Below are positions 25,168 to 38,700 of a stretch of 64,000 bases of DNA, one piece after another (the first letter of the stretch is position 1; the number at the start of each line of letters is the position of its first letter). The DNA is from Syngnathus acus (lineage: Eukaryota; Chordata; Actinopteri; Syngnathiformes; Syngnathidae): contig NC_051108.1 in assembly GCF_901709675.1 (NCBI RefSeq), positions 3,444,631-3,508,630 of the forward strand, read 5' to 3'. Under the pieces are notes generated by a model, which was not told where the DNA came from, did no database searches, and worked only from the letters and a program-made list of their open reading frames with translations. A program made the position numbers and the translations under genes.

Positions 25168-27613
25168 CATGAGAGCATTACTATTACAAGTTTGTATCCT
25201 TTTCCTACACTGCTTATGAACGACTTGACACTCTGGAATGGTTTCTAGTCATCGCGAAACATATAGGACCTGATTTACAACTGTAGAAAAAAAAAGATAG
25301 TTGTCAGCTTTGGTGGTTGTGATGTTTTTTTACGATGAAGCAAAAGCACCACAAATGAAGTCGATAGTACGGCATGACTCCTTCTTGTGGCTAACTTCAA
25401 ACCAGCCCTTAGCATATTTCACAAGCTCCAAAATTGTAATGCTGAATCGACAAATATTGCTCAAAATTTTGTTTGTGGTTTTTCAAAAAATGTTTATACC
25501 AGAAAAAAAGTTCTCCCTGCTTCACACCGCCACTGAGAGGGGAAAACAAACAACGCTACTTGCCAGCAACTACTTGTGGGGGCTCTGTTAAATAAAACCA
25601 CACATTTGGAGGCTGCTTCGTGTTGTTTTTGCAGCTTTCTCGATATTGAATGTGACCGTTTTATTTTGCACAACATCATAAAAAATTCCTTCAACGGCAG
25701 CAGGTTGATCACCGCAGTGCCACAGCGCGTGAATATCTAGGGTACAAACGTGAGAGGAAATGATAAATGCGGAAGTGGCAAGGCGATGAGAAATTGTACG
25801 CATGTGTCCCTCAGGTAAAACAGAGGAACATGCTCTCGTATCTGAGCCAACATCCTGAGATTGTTCCTGTTGATAAATTGATATCATGAAATATAGATGC
25901 AGAGCGTTTCATTCCCAACGCAGCGGGCCTGGAGCGCCAAACTGCAACGCTTTGAATCCAAGGCTGGAAATTTCCCCCAAATCATCAAATCTGACAACAA
26001 AGGAAAACTCAAATGGACTGCCTTAATGAGTTAAACACACACGCCTACGTGCATTCACGCCCACGCACTTACACATGCTCTTGATCTGGAGAGTCTTTAA
26101 AGCAGCTTCCTCAATCCCGTCTGCCTCGCGCAGACACACACAACGCATTTTTTTGTATGATCAATGAGCATGAAACGCCAACTCATTTAAATATTCATAT
26201 GAGGTGTTAGAAGATGGCCGACTCTGGCGCTCTCTGCAGGTATATTAAAAATTCCCCCTGCCTCTCCGCCGCACAGAGTTGGAGGTTTTTCACCCCCCCC
26301 TTCAGACAAAGTTTCTCGAAGTTTCTATAAATTAATAAGAGTGTGTTCTCTGTGAAGCCGGCCACTTTGAACCCAGCGTATTGATCTTGCAGGTGAGTCG
26401 GCCGTGCTGGATCCTGACTTCAAACGGAATCCGGCATTCCTGCAGAGAGGCCGGCCCAGCTACGAACAATACACGGATTGCCTTTCTGGACCATTGGGCC
26501 GATCTCAGACTGGAGTGGAAGTAGGAGGGGGGGGGGGTCATATTTTGTTAAATGGTATGATTAAGGTGATGGAATAATCACATGGGTGGGATGGTGTGTT
26601 TAAAGACTGCATTCAAAAAGTCGTATTTTGAAAAGTGCACAATTAAAAAGTTACAAAAGCAGTGATGTGCATTCTGTCACAGGTTTTATGTGCGACTGAG
26701 CGAGCGAGACAGAAGCAGTGTAAGCGCTGATTAGCGATTAGCAGGTCTCGAGGCTGACGGCAAAGCTGATCAGTATTTCCTTTGTGTGGGAGCTTTAGGG
26801 AACAAATCCCAACATTAACCCGGCTCTCATCTGCCTGGCAGAGTGCTAGCAGCAGCCTGCCAGCCATAGGCCGTACATCCATCTACAACCTGCAGCTAAA
26901 GTACGAGAATCCCGCTTTGATGGCGCCTCCTTGTTGCCTCGTTTCAAATCAAAACCACATGTAATCGTTACAGAGCCTCTAATGGAGCTCCCCACAACAA
27001 TTCTGATGGGCCGTGACATGTCGTCTTTAATAAGGAGTCAAAAGTTTGTCAGGCTCTGCTTGACAAAAAAAAAAAAGACATTTAAGTGGTAACCCTTGAG
27101 GGACAAGTGAGGAAGTTCTAACGTTCTGTTAAAAAAAAAAGAATTCTCTCTTCATAACCGTAACTGGAGCAAAAATGTTTCTTTTAAGCATTGATGTGTC
27201 TTTCACAAAACTGCACAGGATAATACACACATAATTGTTCCCGTTTCAACTCATTGAAGAAGTAAATAACGCACAATTGACACTGACACGCCTTTAGTCA
27301 AGGTCAATGTCACAGTTTAAAAGTATCTTTAATAAGTTGAGGGCACCACTATTGAAATATAATCATCATTATAATGTGAGAAATTGAAACTACGGCCTTA
27401 TTTTAAGATATCGGGTACTTGTGGAGACTGCAGATACCAGCTGCTGATACTTAAGGCGAAAAAAAATACAAATCATTTTGACATCTTCCAAGTCTTCTAC
27501 AGCAGTAGTGCTGCAGCAGTTTGACACATTGGTAAACCAAAATCTGCATCCGCAAAAAAAAGACTGTTCACAATCTTTCGTCATTGTGTTAAGTTAATTT
27601 TTTTATATCAAAA
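25168..27613. other. Intergenic, no gene recognised; possible enhancer at 26150-26290
   Basis: Mostly unique sequence. The part at 26160-26290 holds aactcatttaaatattcata and following, AT-rich words like those of developmental enhancers. The G run at 26527-26538 and A runs at 27064-27078 and 27130-27141 are simple sequence. Confidence 0.5.
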
Positions 27614-27887
27614 GCTCTAGAGCAGAGGTGTCAAACTCATTTTTGTCATGGGCTGCAAACTGATGAATCACTAAGTTTGAAACCGGAGACTAGTAAAAAC
27701 TGCTCAAATATTTTTTAAAAGATCAATGGTCACAAAAATTGCTAGCAATATCTGTATTTTTTAAAAGCGAAGACAATTTGTAACTTTCGTATTGACAGAT
27801 GCACAATTTGTCTTCGGGGGACACACAAAATGACGTGGCGGGCCCTATCTGGCCCCCGGGCCTTGACTTTGAAAGCAATGCTCTAGC
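27614..27887. mobile_element. Degenerate hAT-type element, third copy
   Basis: The body is 27622-27879, with GCTCTAGA at 27614-27621 and GCTCTAGC at 27880-27887 (7 of 8 bases match). It keeps the left end gcagaggtgtcaaact and the interior words gacgtggcgggc and ctggcccccgggcc shared with the copies at 4269 and 23852. The right end is badly worn. A piece of a second, unrelated fish repeat (tatcggtctagaaagaaagtgg) follows at about 27900-27940. Confidence 0.7.
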
Positions 27888-27940
27888 GATATCATTCCTA
27901 GTATCGGTCTAGAAAGAAAGTGGTATCGTACATCTCTAAT

Positions 27941-30488
27941 ATTAATATTTGTGGTTATTAGGGTCACGGTTGAGATGCACCTACAATTATCATTTGGTGT
28001 ATAATTCTGATGATGTGTCAGTCATCACACTAAGGCCCGCCCACTTGTGGCCAGGCTGAACTATTCGAGCTGCTGTCAGTCGCTCATCATCCAGTCCTTT
28101 TCATGTCGGCCTTTTTTGTGGTGTGTGTGTGTGCGCGAATGAGAACAGATATTCACACACACACCAAAGAGACTCCTTCTGCTCATAGCATCCATCCTGT
28201 GTTGCCTGTCGAGAGACCAACATCAAACAGGCATAGCTGTGGGCATGAGAAGCCTGGAGACCAGCGAGGGCCTGAGGAGGCAAGCGTGGCCCGCAGGGGC
28301 AGCTGGTCCTCCCAGTGGTCACGGGGCGTCTCTGGGTTTCGGATCGAGCCGAATGGCATAACCGACTCAGCCGGGGGGGGTCAAGAAAGAAGCCAAAGGT
28401 GGTCCGTTGTGTTGGAGAGTGAGGTGAGGGTCCGCAACAGAGAGATGAAGGGGGTTCCTTGAGATTGAGATGCAGCAGCGGAGATGTTGGATGTGGATAG
28501 AAAAAAAGAATCGGAAATCCGGAAAGAAAAAAGCTGTATCTAAAAGTTTTGGTCTGAACTCTGCAGACGTCACCGAGAGGCTCTAAATGCTCTGGTGGTC
28601 TTCCTTGACATGTTGATGTACGATGTGCTTTTCTTGTGTCGCCACCGGTCCGTCACCTTTACATGTCCTTCAAGAGACTTGGGCCACTCTTAATTGGTTG
28701 CGGGACGGTAAGAGGGGAGGGCCAGAAGGAGGCCCCCGACGGTAGGCGGGCAGGGGAGCAGAAGGAGGTGGGCAGGAGAACACAGGACTGCCGCTGTTGC
28801 CTCTGAGGCACACGTCGGCTCCTCGCTCTCATCAGCCATCAGAGCCCTCTTCTGAGCTATCAGTCAGAATGATGGACAGCTGCAGACGGATACTGGATGG
28901 AGGAGAGCGTTTTGAAAAGGCTGACTGATGCAGCATGTTTGCATTGTGTGTGTGTGAAGTTTTGGGTGCAGTGGCTTATATTTTAAAACAAAATGTCAAT
29001 TTTTAGAAAATGTTTCAGAAATACTTTTTGAAATTGTTACAGTTCACAATGCATAATCTTACAATTTCTTGAATTTTTTTTTTTTTTAGGACTAAAACCT
29101 GTGCTTTGTTTTAATGAACACGTATGCCTACTATGCTACTGTATTAAACATAATGTAGTGCTAAATACTAAGTGTGGGTGGTAAAGTTTGAGAAGCACTT
29201 ATTTGCTATTTTATGGTTACTTGGTGTTGTTGGAAACCAAAGAAAATATACACCTAAATAAAAAATATTTAGAATTATATGTTGTGCATAATTATATTAA
29301 AAAGTTCACAAGAACATTTGTTGAGAGTTAATTGTGTCCACACTTACAGACCCATTGAAAGAGAAACAATGCACAATTTAGGATTTTTTTTATTTTCCAC
29401 ATTGTTAATAAACCACTTCCTGTCAAAAAAAAACTTTTTTGAAAGGTGTATTCTAATTGGCCAATTGTACAAGTACATAAAACTTGGTATCCCCATTTTA
29501 CACACAAAAAGCACCCAATTTGCACAAATCTTAACTATTCAAAAATATCTTTATTTATATAAATGTAAATATATTTGCTGTGTGTATGTCAATTATATTA
29601 AATGTAACAAATTCAAATTTTGCAATATGACAGAAGGCTGTTTGGTCAAATCAATTAAAAAAATCAAATATATTTATTATCAAAAATCTAAATTCTTACA
29701 TTCAGATATGATTATATCTTTTTTTAGAATATTATTTTAAGTAGCAAACATGTTTGCATAAAAATGCAATTGATTGGGATGCACCAAACATTTGGAATCT
29801 CAGATTTTTAGAACTACAGAATGATTTATTGGAGGATGTCATATAATAAAATTGCTGATTGTCTTGATACTACTTTCTCATATTAATTTCCTTTCTCTTT
29901 TGTTTTACCATCTGGATAGCAATAGATCAACTAATGATACTGCAGTTACTGAAAACGTGTGTATTTGTGTGTGTGTGTGCGGGTGTGTGGGATCAGTATT
30001 CTAATGAGGGCGGACAAAAGAAGTCTGTAGCTCAGAGACAATTGGGCAGAGAGGTGCTGAGCATCAGAGGAAGAAAGCCGAGAGGGGACAGCGCTAGTTG
30101 TGGGGGGGTTGCGGAGGGTTCAGTCTGGTGGCAGTCAGCGCCTAAGGCAGGGTTTTGGGGTCAGACCCCCCCAGACAACCACACGGGCCTCCAGCAGGCC
30201 TCGAGAGAGTGACACAAGGACCACGCTGGCTATGGGAGGGGCACTCAATTAGGGCAGCTTTCGACGTTTGAGCTCGGTGCTCCGCAATGGACAGCCACCT
30301 GATACCTGCACCTCACACACCTTAACCCCTACTCAAGACACTCATAGCTGATTTAGAACTTTTTTTTGTCTTTTAACTGACAGACATTTGAAGAGGTCAC
30401 ATAATGGCAACGTCCATAAAATAGCTTAATTTGCTCCTGAGGTGCAAATGCTAATTCTGTATTGTTCATTAAAAGTTAAAAGTTGCAG
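27941..30488. other. Intergenic, no gene recognised
   Basis: The left half is GC-richer (28200-28880). The right half is very AT-rich (29000-29930) and contains an uninterrupted frame at 29279-29740 whose composition (Ile, Lys, Tyr, Asn) is that of random AT-rich DNA. Confidence 0.55.
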
Positions 30489-30863
30489 TACCGTATTTTC
30501 CGGACTATAAGGCGCACCTTCAATGAATGGCCCATTTTAAAACTTTGTCCCGATATAAGGCGCATCGGACTGTAAGGCGCACCATTAATGCATCATGTTG
30601 GATTTTTAATCCAAATCAAATCATTCTCCATTTTATCTTTTTTATTTCAACTTCAGACGCAACAAATGACTTTATAATCACAAAATAATGATCCATCGTC
30701 TTTTTGATTCATGAGTCATAGTTTTCAGCGGGCCACTTGTGATTGATTTCATGACACAATGCTTCGGGGCCAGTTTAAATTGAGGAATTTGGTCCATATA
30801 TAAGGCGCACCGGACTATAAGGCGCACTGTCGGCTTGCTCCTTATAGTCCGGAAAATACGGTA
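30489..30863. mobile_element. TA-flanked inverted-repeat element (CCGTATTTTCCG family), fullest copy
   Basis: The body is 30491-30861, with TA at 30489-30490 and 30862-30863. Both ends are intact (CCGTATTTTCCGGACTATAA and its inverse). It is about 371 bp and carries no coding capacity. The right half repeats the ggcgcaccggactataaggc phrase internally. Confidence 0.85.
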
Positions 30864-31729
30864 TATTAGCAGTAGCATTAGCATCCCTTATGTCAAACTG
30901 TTTGTGTGTAATCATTTTCCACAAATATCATTCTCAAGGTTTGTACTTTTTTTTGAGAGAAGCGCCGCACTTGCCTGACTGACGTGCCGCCGTTTTGAGT
31001 TTCGCCATTTTATGTATTTAATTGGTTCTTCTGGGGGTCAAGTGGTTTCATGTCAATTCAGTCGAAGTGTACGTCAAGCTGCCATGTGAGCACCTGTTTC
31101 CTTCTCTTAGCAGCTGCCAACTCGGACTGCCAAATGACTATTGATCCCCACCACACACGCATTGAGGTGTTTTATTTTTGTTCCATAATTAAATTTGCTG
31201 AGATAGCCTTCAATAGTAGAAAAGTTCAGCAGGGCTTGGGGTTAATTTGTTGTTTTCCATTCCAGATGGCTGCTTTCAAAACCACTAATTCACAATATTA
31301 TGTGTTATACTATTCTCAATATGGATCAACTGATTATTATACAAATATATATATATTGTATTCCTCCTATGTTGTTATTGGTACTCCCCCCCCAATTGAA
31401 TTGAGGCTTCACCCTAAAGGTTAAAGGTTAATAGAGGCCGCTTCTTATCCTTTCAGTGTCCCAACATTCCATAGTTCACTCACATTCCTGCAGAATTGTC
31501 AATCCAAGACCAAAACCATGTTTTACAATATGATACATGTTTTAAAACAGGAATTAACATGTTGAAGCGCATTATGTCACCTTATAGGGACACATGACAA
31601 ATTAAAACAAATATTTTAGACAAACGAGATGGATTTTGGCCATTGTTTCCAGCTGTGAAGTATTATTACAAACACATCAATGCACACACAATAATTTCAA
31701 TTTTAGCAGCTGGATGACTTAACATACAC

Positions 31730-32051
31730 TACCGTATTTTCCGGACTATAAGGCGCACCATTAATGCATCATGTCAGATTTTTAATCCAAATCAAATCAT
31801 TCTCCATTTTATCTTTTTTATTTCAACTTCAGACGCAACAAAATACTTTATAATCACAAAATAATGATCCATAGTCTTTTTGATTCATGATTCATAGTCT
31901 TCAGCGGGCCACTTATGATTGATTTCATGACACAATGCTTCGGGCCAGTTTAAATTTAGGAATTTGGTCCATATATAAGGTGCACCGGACTATAAGGCGC
32001 ACTGTCGGCTTTTGAGAACATTTTAGGTTTTTAGGTGCGCCTTATAGTCCG
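31730..32051. mobile_element. TA-flanked inverted-repeat element (CCGTATTTTCCG family), right end truncated
   Basis: The left end CCGTATTTTCCGGACTATAA begins at 31732 after TA. The right end stops after ttatagtccg at about 32051 and lacks the final gaaaatacgg. The interior is nearly identical to the copy 1.2 kb upstream, so one may derive from the other by local transposition or duplication. Confidence 0.8.
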
Positions 32052-32843
32052 TTAGTTTCATTATTGGAATAGAAAAGGATCTTCATTTTTTTTTTTTATC
32101 AGTTAAAGGAAATTCTTTTCAGTTTGAAAGAACGAAATCTATTCTGAGGGAACTTCTGCGTTTTTGCAGCACCTACCATGAGCCTGTGAATTAAGATGCA
32201 AATCATGTTGGGATGCCGAGGAAGACTCTCCATGGAGAAAGTTCAATTAAAGACACACGCGCACACACAAACACACAAGCCCGGCAAACAACGCAGCGCG
32301 TTTTAAAGCTCATCTGCAAACTGATTCTGTCAGGGAGACTTAGTGACGTGCGGTTGCTTTCTACAGCGTTCCTCCATAACGGCGCCGGGCGGGATCAGCG
32401 TTGTGAGGCCCACAGGGGAGAAGGAGAGGCGGCAGGCTCTAAATAGAGCCTTCCTCTGTTAAATATTAACACTCAGCCTTCCTTTGACAGAGAGCAGGCC
32501 GCCATGTCGCCTTCCATTTCCACCAAGAGAAGATGCAACATCGCATTCCACTCAAGCATACACACACACACACACGCTTGGACACAACACAAGGCTGTGG
32601 ACACGCCGCATGAATACAAAGTAAGTTATGGATGTGCTTTGAAAGCCTGCTAGCTTTTCTTTCCGTCTCAACAAAATGAACTTATTGTCTGGACGATAGA
32701 TTTAGCCTTCAAAAACAAGCCCCCCCCCCTTGAAAACAAATCCCTTGATAACTGTATAATTAAAATTTGGGAATTTTCATTCCAAGACGACTGCGCCCTT
32801 ATAATGAAAATGATTTTTTTTTTTGGAATAATGACATTAAAAA

Positions 32844-33010
32844 AGTCAAAGTCAAAGTCAAAGTCAGCTTTATTGTCAATCCCTTCATACGTCAAGACAC
32901 ACAAAGAAACCGAAATTCCGTTTCCTCCATCCCACGGTGACGAGACATACAAGTAGGCGACACAAAACAAAAACAAGAAGGCACAAACCATAAATAATAA
33001 ATAATAAATA
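32844..33010 (+). repeat. Retroposon-like dispersed fish repeat
   Basis: It begins with four CAAAGT units followed by cagctttattgtcaatccct and later gaaattccgtttcctccatc ccacggtgacgagacata in sequence, a pattern common in teleost genomes next to microsatellites. The class is not assigned. A long TG array follows 130 bp later. Confidence 0.6.
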
Positions 33011-33134
33011 AAATAAAATGAGCGATGAATAAAAACAGATGTCATGGCAGCACTTTTCAATGTAGTAGATGCTAATGCAAGGACACGCAAAAAGTGTGTG
33101 CAGGTTGGCCTTGGATGGGGCAGACTGTGTGTAC

Positions 33135-33235
<101 letters not shown>

Positions 33236-35170
33236 GGTGGGTGGAAGTTGCACCTACACATTATCATCTTTGTTAATATGATTGACGCACAGTATTTGAT
33301 AGTTTAGAGAAAAGCATGGTGTGCAATATGTTACTTTACATCAAAACCTTTTGTGGTTTTTCGTGTCCAAGGACGGAAAAAAGTGCGAAAATGACAGAAA
33401 AATAAGTAACATTAAGTGTAATATTACTTATACTAGATAAAAAAAAAAGATAAAAATTACAGTGGAGGCATTGTGTCATATTAAAAATAATAAAAGTTAA
33501 TACATGTTGAAAACTGGTAATGTCTCTTCTTCCCTGCCTGAAAACACAGCAGCTTTTTAAATGTATGAATCATATAGGTATAAATAAAACATGATTTCAA
33601 ACTTTGGGAATAACGGTGAGAAAAGTGGGAAGTGGGTCAATGCGAACCACAAGTGGTTGCTTTTCCACATCCATTTGTCAATTTGCTGAAACGCTTGGCA
33701 GCTTTTACGATCATTTTCACTCCTGCACTTCCTTAGCCTACAATTTTTATAACTCAAACATGATGATCACAAGACACTAATCCAATCAAAGTTTACTTCA
33801 GGATAAGATGTCGTAATTAGCGCACAGTTAGGAGTAAATCACTCTTCAGGATTTTCGGGGGAGCCTGGAAGCACCCAAAACACGATTAGTCCTGCCTGCC
33901 AAGGTTAATTCATTCCCTTACTAGTTTCAACCTCCTGCCTGCATTGGCTTCTTTGTGACTGGCGGTGATGGTGAAGTCATTAAAAGTTAATCAGAGATGC
34001 ACCATTACAACCAGAGTGCAGGGGAGGATTGCCTTTGTCAGCGGCTCGGGGCATCGGAAATCGTAGCGGATAGAGATAGACCGACTCGGGGAAGCGGACA
34101 GGGAATCTTCTCTTACTAATGAACCGTCACTTCCCAACATCTATCCCACCTAACCAGGCCTCATTATGACAACCCATCCAGATTTTTTTTACATAGCGGG
34201 CACATCCTGTTGCAAGGTAATGGTGGGAAAGTCGGCCCCGCCGTACTTGTCACATCGCATCTACAGCGTAGCGGCCGAGAGCATATGCATGTGTTGTTCG
34301 TGTGTTTGGGGAGGGGGGTCTAGGTCTGGGGCTGTGCCTGAGGGCCTCGCCTGCGCTACAAAAGACTCCACTCAACTCCGGTTAGTCCCTTTCGCTAGCA
34401 TATCGACACTGACGGATTGCACACGTGCGCAAATAGAAAGTCTCTGTGATTAAATGTGCACCCCCCCCCCCCAACCAATAAACACACTGACTTTGGTGTG
34501 GACAGGAGAGTGACAACATCAAGTGCTTGTTGTCTGTTGCTTTGCGCTCACACACACGTGTGGAAGAGGTAATGAAGGTGTGTGTGAATGTGTGTGTGCA
34601 CTGCGTGCTATCACTCTCTTGCTAGGGGTGACAGGTTGGTTGGGGACTAATGCAGCGCGACGGAACTGAATGTGGCCTCGAGCAAAGCAGCTGCCTGCAG
34701 CCAGTCCTCATCTGAGCTGTCAAACACACACATACACACACAAGAAGCCATTCCAATGGTAAGAGAGTTTAGGATCCACACACACACACACACACTTCTA
34801 AACACACTCATGAGCATTATAACCCCCCGTCGCCCTTACTTTTCTGCTTGTGTGGCTCGCAGACAGTAATGCCTCTGCCTGGGTGAAGTGGCGGACATGA
34901 CATGTGGCTGTTGCTTCACTTTTTACAGTTTGTTTCACCTAATGAAGTCATAATTAGACTTGGGAAATACGGATCGTTTATTATAACGTCGTACGACAGC
35001 CGACTCGAGATGGTATCGGGGATTTTTGTCAACTTCGATCGCATTTTTTAAAGTGTGTGTATCTAAAGAAGTGGCGGATGAGCGTCAGAATTTGCAGCCG
35101 TTTATTTGTTAGCGGTGGAGCTAGTCGAGGCAACTAACTGGTCACCAGTCACACAAAGTCAAGTCGCCTT

Positions 35171-35290
35171 CATGTCGGGATATAACTGCCGAAAATTTTT
35201 TTTATTCTCACTTGAGAATAAAAGTAGCTGTCATGTCGGGATATAACTGCTCAAACCTTTTTTTATTCTCACTTGAGAATAAATGAGTTT
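35171..35290. repeat. Two-copy 61-bp tandem duplication with palindromes
   Basis: The copies start at 35171 and 35232, each with catgtcgggatataactgc, a T run, and ATTCTCACTTGAGAAT. The last is a perfect 7-bp inverted repeat around CT. The copies differ by a few bases and a T-run length change. Confidence 0.85.
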
Positions 35291-35778
35291 CAAATAAGGA
35301 CAAATATTTTGGGAGGAAATCAATACGGCAAGATTTCTCTTAACCAAACCCAAATTGCCTTCACCCACATTCAATTTGAGGATATTCCATACGATGCATA
35401 TAATTCAGGGGGGTACCACCGATGTTTTTAACTACCCCCATGTTTACATTAGAGCTGGGGTGGTTACTATGGCAATGGAGTGCCCCTCTTAACTGGTGCA
35501 CTCAGGAATAATGCATTGTTGAACATTGCCTGAGGCTAGACACACACACACGCACACACACACACACTAATCCTTAACATCTGCTATAGCGTATGTGTGT
35601 GTGTGTGTGTGTGTGTGTGTCTGACTTTCTCACTGCAAACTCATTGATAATCAGTTAAGGTGGGCTCTATTAAGTTCACTAGTAGTAGTCTGCCATGCAC
35701 TATCCTGTGTTTGTGTGTGTGTGTGTATGTTGAAGGCAGATTAAATTGAGGAGTGTATGAGCCTACCACACTACTAGT

Positions 35779-35794
35779 GCTCCCTCTAGTGGCC
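35779..35794 (-). promoter_or_regulatory. CTCF-type motif, reverse
   Basis: The reverse complement contains CCACTAGAGGGAGC, a close match to the CTCF core with one mismatch to CCASYAGRKGGC. It is oriented toward the forward pair at 7.8 kb. A weaker reverse match, CCACTAGTTGGCAG, lies at 38233-38246. Confidence 0.45.
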
Positions 35795-38700
35795 GGGGAC
35801 CATTATTTACTCTCACTCACTTTCTCACACAGAAGCATAGCACCCAATAATTAATTTTTTTCTCAGACAAATGATGCACTGCGAACAATTTACATTTTTG
35901 TTTTGGCGATAATTTAAATGTGGGATTATGCAGAGCCTGGACACATCCTGTTGGGAATGAACCATCCAGAGGCACAATATTGGAATCAACCTAGTGTGAT
36001 AATTACAGCAAAACCTATACTGTTGGTAGCCTCCAAGGACAGAAGTGACACCATTAGGAAGTCCCAACTTGCCTCATTGGAGCTCAAGTGTATCTATAAT
36101 GAGGCTCATCATTCAGGGTGTGAAACAAATGTTAGCGGTAAAAAGGAAGATGGAGTGTCATGAGATGTTTCCAAAGTCTAATTGGGAAAGTTGCAAAGTC
36201 TGCAGCTCATCTGGTAGAGGAAATTAAAAAGTCAAACCGACGAGCTGGAATTAGAATCCAAAGATGTTTAACCGTTGCCTTCAGATATGAAAGCAAGCTG
36301 CATTTAGGCTTTCTTTGTTTGCAGCCTCCCCCCGAATCAACACAACTTTATTTTCTTCTGTGTGCCACGCGTTTACTTTGCCATCATTAGGTTGCTCCTT
36401 TCATGCCAATGAACCTTGTTTAAATTTGAATGTGAATTTGAATTTTAGAGGATAAATGAGGGGAGGGGAGGGAGAAAGAAAGTGGGGAGAGAGTGAGGTT
36501 GTCAGTTGGCTGTCTGTGTTTAATGGAGGTCCCTAGTGTCGCCCTCAGGCTCCTTCACTTCACAATTAATGGAGGATCTCTCTGGGGAAAGCTGTGCTTC
36601 TCAATAACACCCCACACACACCTACACTCACATCTAGTAATAAACCTTCTGGTTTAGCTGAACTCTGCACCACTGAGTAAGAGCACTGTACTCACAGCAC
36701 GGGCTGTGGGTTTATTTCCAGCGACCCTGAACTGTTTCGACCAGTACCACCAGACACTTGGCTCCTCACACATTCAAGTTCTGGAAGTGGGGGTGCGGTG
36801 TTGAGATGCTATGGAGATGAGAGGAGGTGAGAAGGATTGGAAGGAAGGAGCGAAATGCTTTTCCCTCAGAACTCAGGCTTGATTATGTCTCTGCTCTGAT
36901 CTGTCCACTTTGGTTTTTTTTTTTTTTTTGCTCCTCTTCAATGTGTGTGTGTGTGTGTGTACACAAGGTTACATATACACTGCAAAGTTGAATTTTCATG
37001 GTTATTTTAAACAAATAAGACATTAAAATGTATTATTTGTGTTTGCCAACACTTATTTTATATCCATAAAAGTTATCACTATTACTACAACTGTTTCCTT
37101 TTAAGTCTAATATTATAAAGTTTTTAATATTAAAACATTATGTTTTGCAGTTTTTTTTAATGAGGCTAGAACGGATTAAAGGCATTTTCATTCGTTTCAA
37201 TGGAGAAAGACGATTTTCAGTTACAAATGCAGATACAAAAAAAGCTTTTAAAAAAAGCTCCATCATTCTGGCACAAAATATGGGATCTATTTTAGAGCAA
37301 AACGACATGCTGCGAAATATTTCATTTTGAATCTCAAGACATAACAGCACGTTTTCAAGATATTAACGGGATTAAACAATTACCGTATCATTTTCTTCAT
37401 CTTGTTTTGTTGTCCAGCATCTGACTATAAATGGATTAAATCTATCCAAAGGAGACAATGTCTAGATTTGATCTATATTAGCCTTAATTCACAGTAAAAT
37501 CCCTCCAATCAGCTATTTTCTATAACGTTATCCTCAATCTGAAAAACACATAATATCCAGACTCCACACAGGTAGGCAGGAAGAAGACGGCCACCCAAGT
37601 CGTGCTAACAACCTATTCCTGATTCTTGATTTGAATTAGGACGTGCTAATAATAATAATAAGCAAGTGTATGAATAAAGTTGACTTCACCGCTGATTGGA
37701 TCGTGTTCCTTCACCTGCATGCAGCCACTTTTTCGCTCTGCATATTCATCCAACCACTCATAAATATTGATGAGCTGGCATCGGGCGCAGTGGTTGCCCA
37801 GTGGCTGCAGGGCATTGTGGGAAATTAGCCACATCACTAATTGTGATCCACCGCCCCTTGAGCATGTCAATCAAACTCGGGAAGGATACTTTTGGGGGCA
37901 CCTGTAGCTCGGAATATGTATGCATGAAGCGGCGGGAAGAGATCGAGGGAGAGGGGAAGAGTGAGCGCGCCGGTGTGTGCGGGCACATCCAGGGCCACAA
38001 GACCACACCGTTGTCATGGTAACCTCCACCATCAGTGCACATGAGGCTCAGGATCGTGATCTCAGAGTGATGGAGTGAGGCTGTATGAGAAATGAAATGA
38101 GTTATCCATCCATCCATCCATCCATCCATCCATCCATTAAAAGTTTTAAGAATAGCCTTTGTCGACCTCTGCACAACCCATATGTAATGCACATTCCCTG
38201 CCAAATATTAAAGGGACAGTGTGTCGGATTTACTGCCAACTAGTGGTAAACTAACAGAATGCAACAACCTAAATTGGAAGCACGCACACTATGGAATCTC
38301 AGACACACCGCAAGCAAGTCTACTGCCATTTCTTTTCAGCAGAGGTGCAACCAAAATGTTTCTACATATTTAACCAAGCAATAAAGTCATTTTACACTTC
38401 ACCCTTGTACTTTTTCTAATCCAAACACAGCGATTCTACTCAGACTGATTTTTTTTTCCATGTATAATTTTTTTGATGTATGTAGGGCAACATGCTGTTG
38501 CTGTCTGTAGTTTAAGCTAAGACATGTTAAAATATAGATACATTTAATTATGCATGGATTATCCACTATGCGTGCATATCAAAAGCTATAACCAAGGAGA
38601 GCGTCATATATTTATACACTGTGCATAGTTGTTCCCCCTCTTTCTATCTTGTACAAAAATCAGATCAGGAATTGCACCATGCGTAAGGCAAGGCGCTTAA

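Noticed and set aside
29279-29740. Uninterrupted 153-codon frame on the plus strand
   Set aside because: Residues are dominated by Ile, Lys, Tyr, Asn and Phe, as random AT-rich DNA would give. No splice or family signals.
38103-38136. (ATCC)n array seen as a possible CRISPR-like repeat
   Set aside because: A simple tetranucleotide microsatellite in a vertebrate genome with no spacers.
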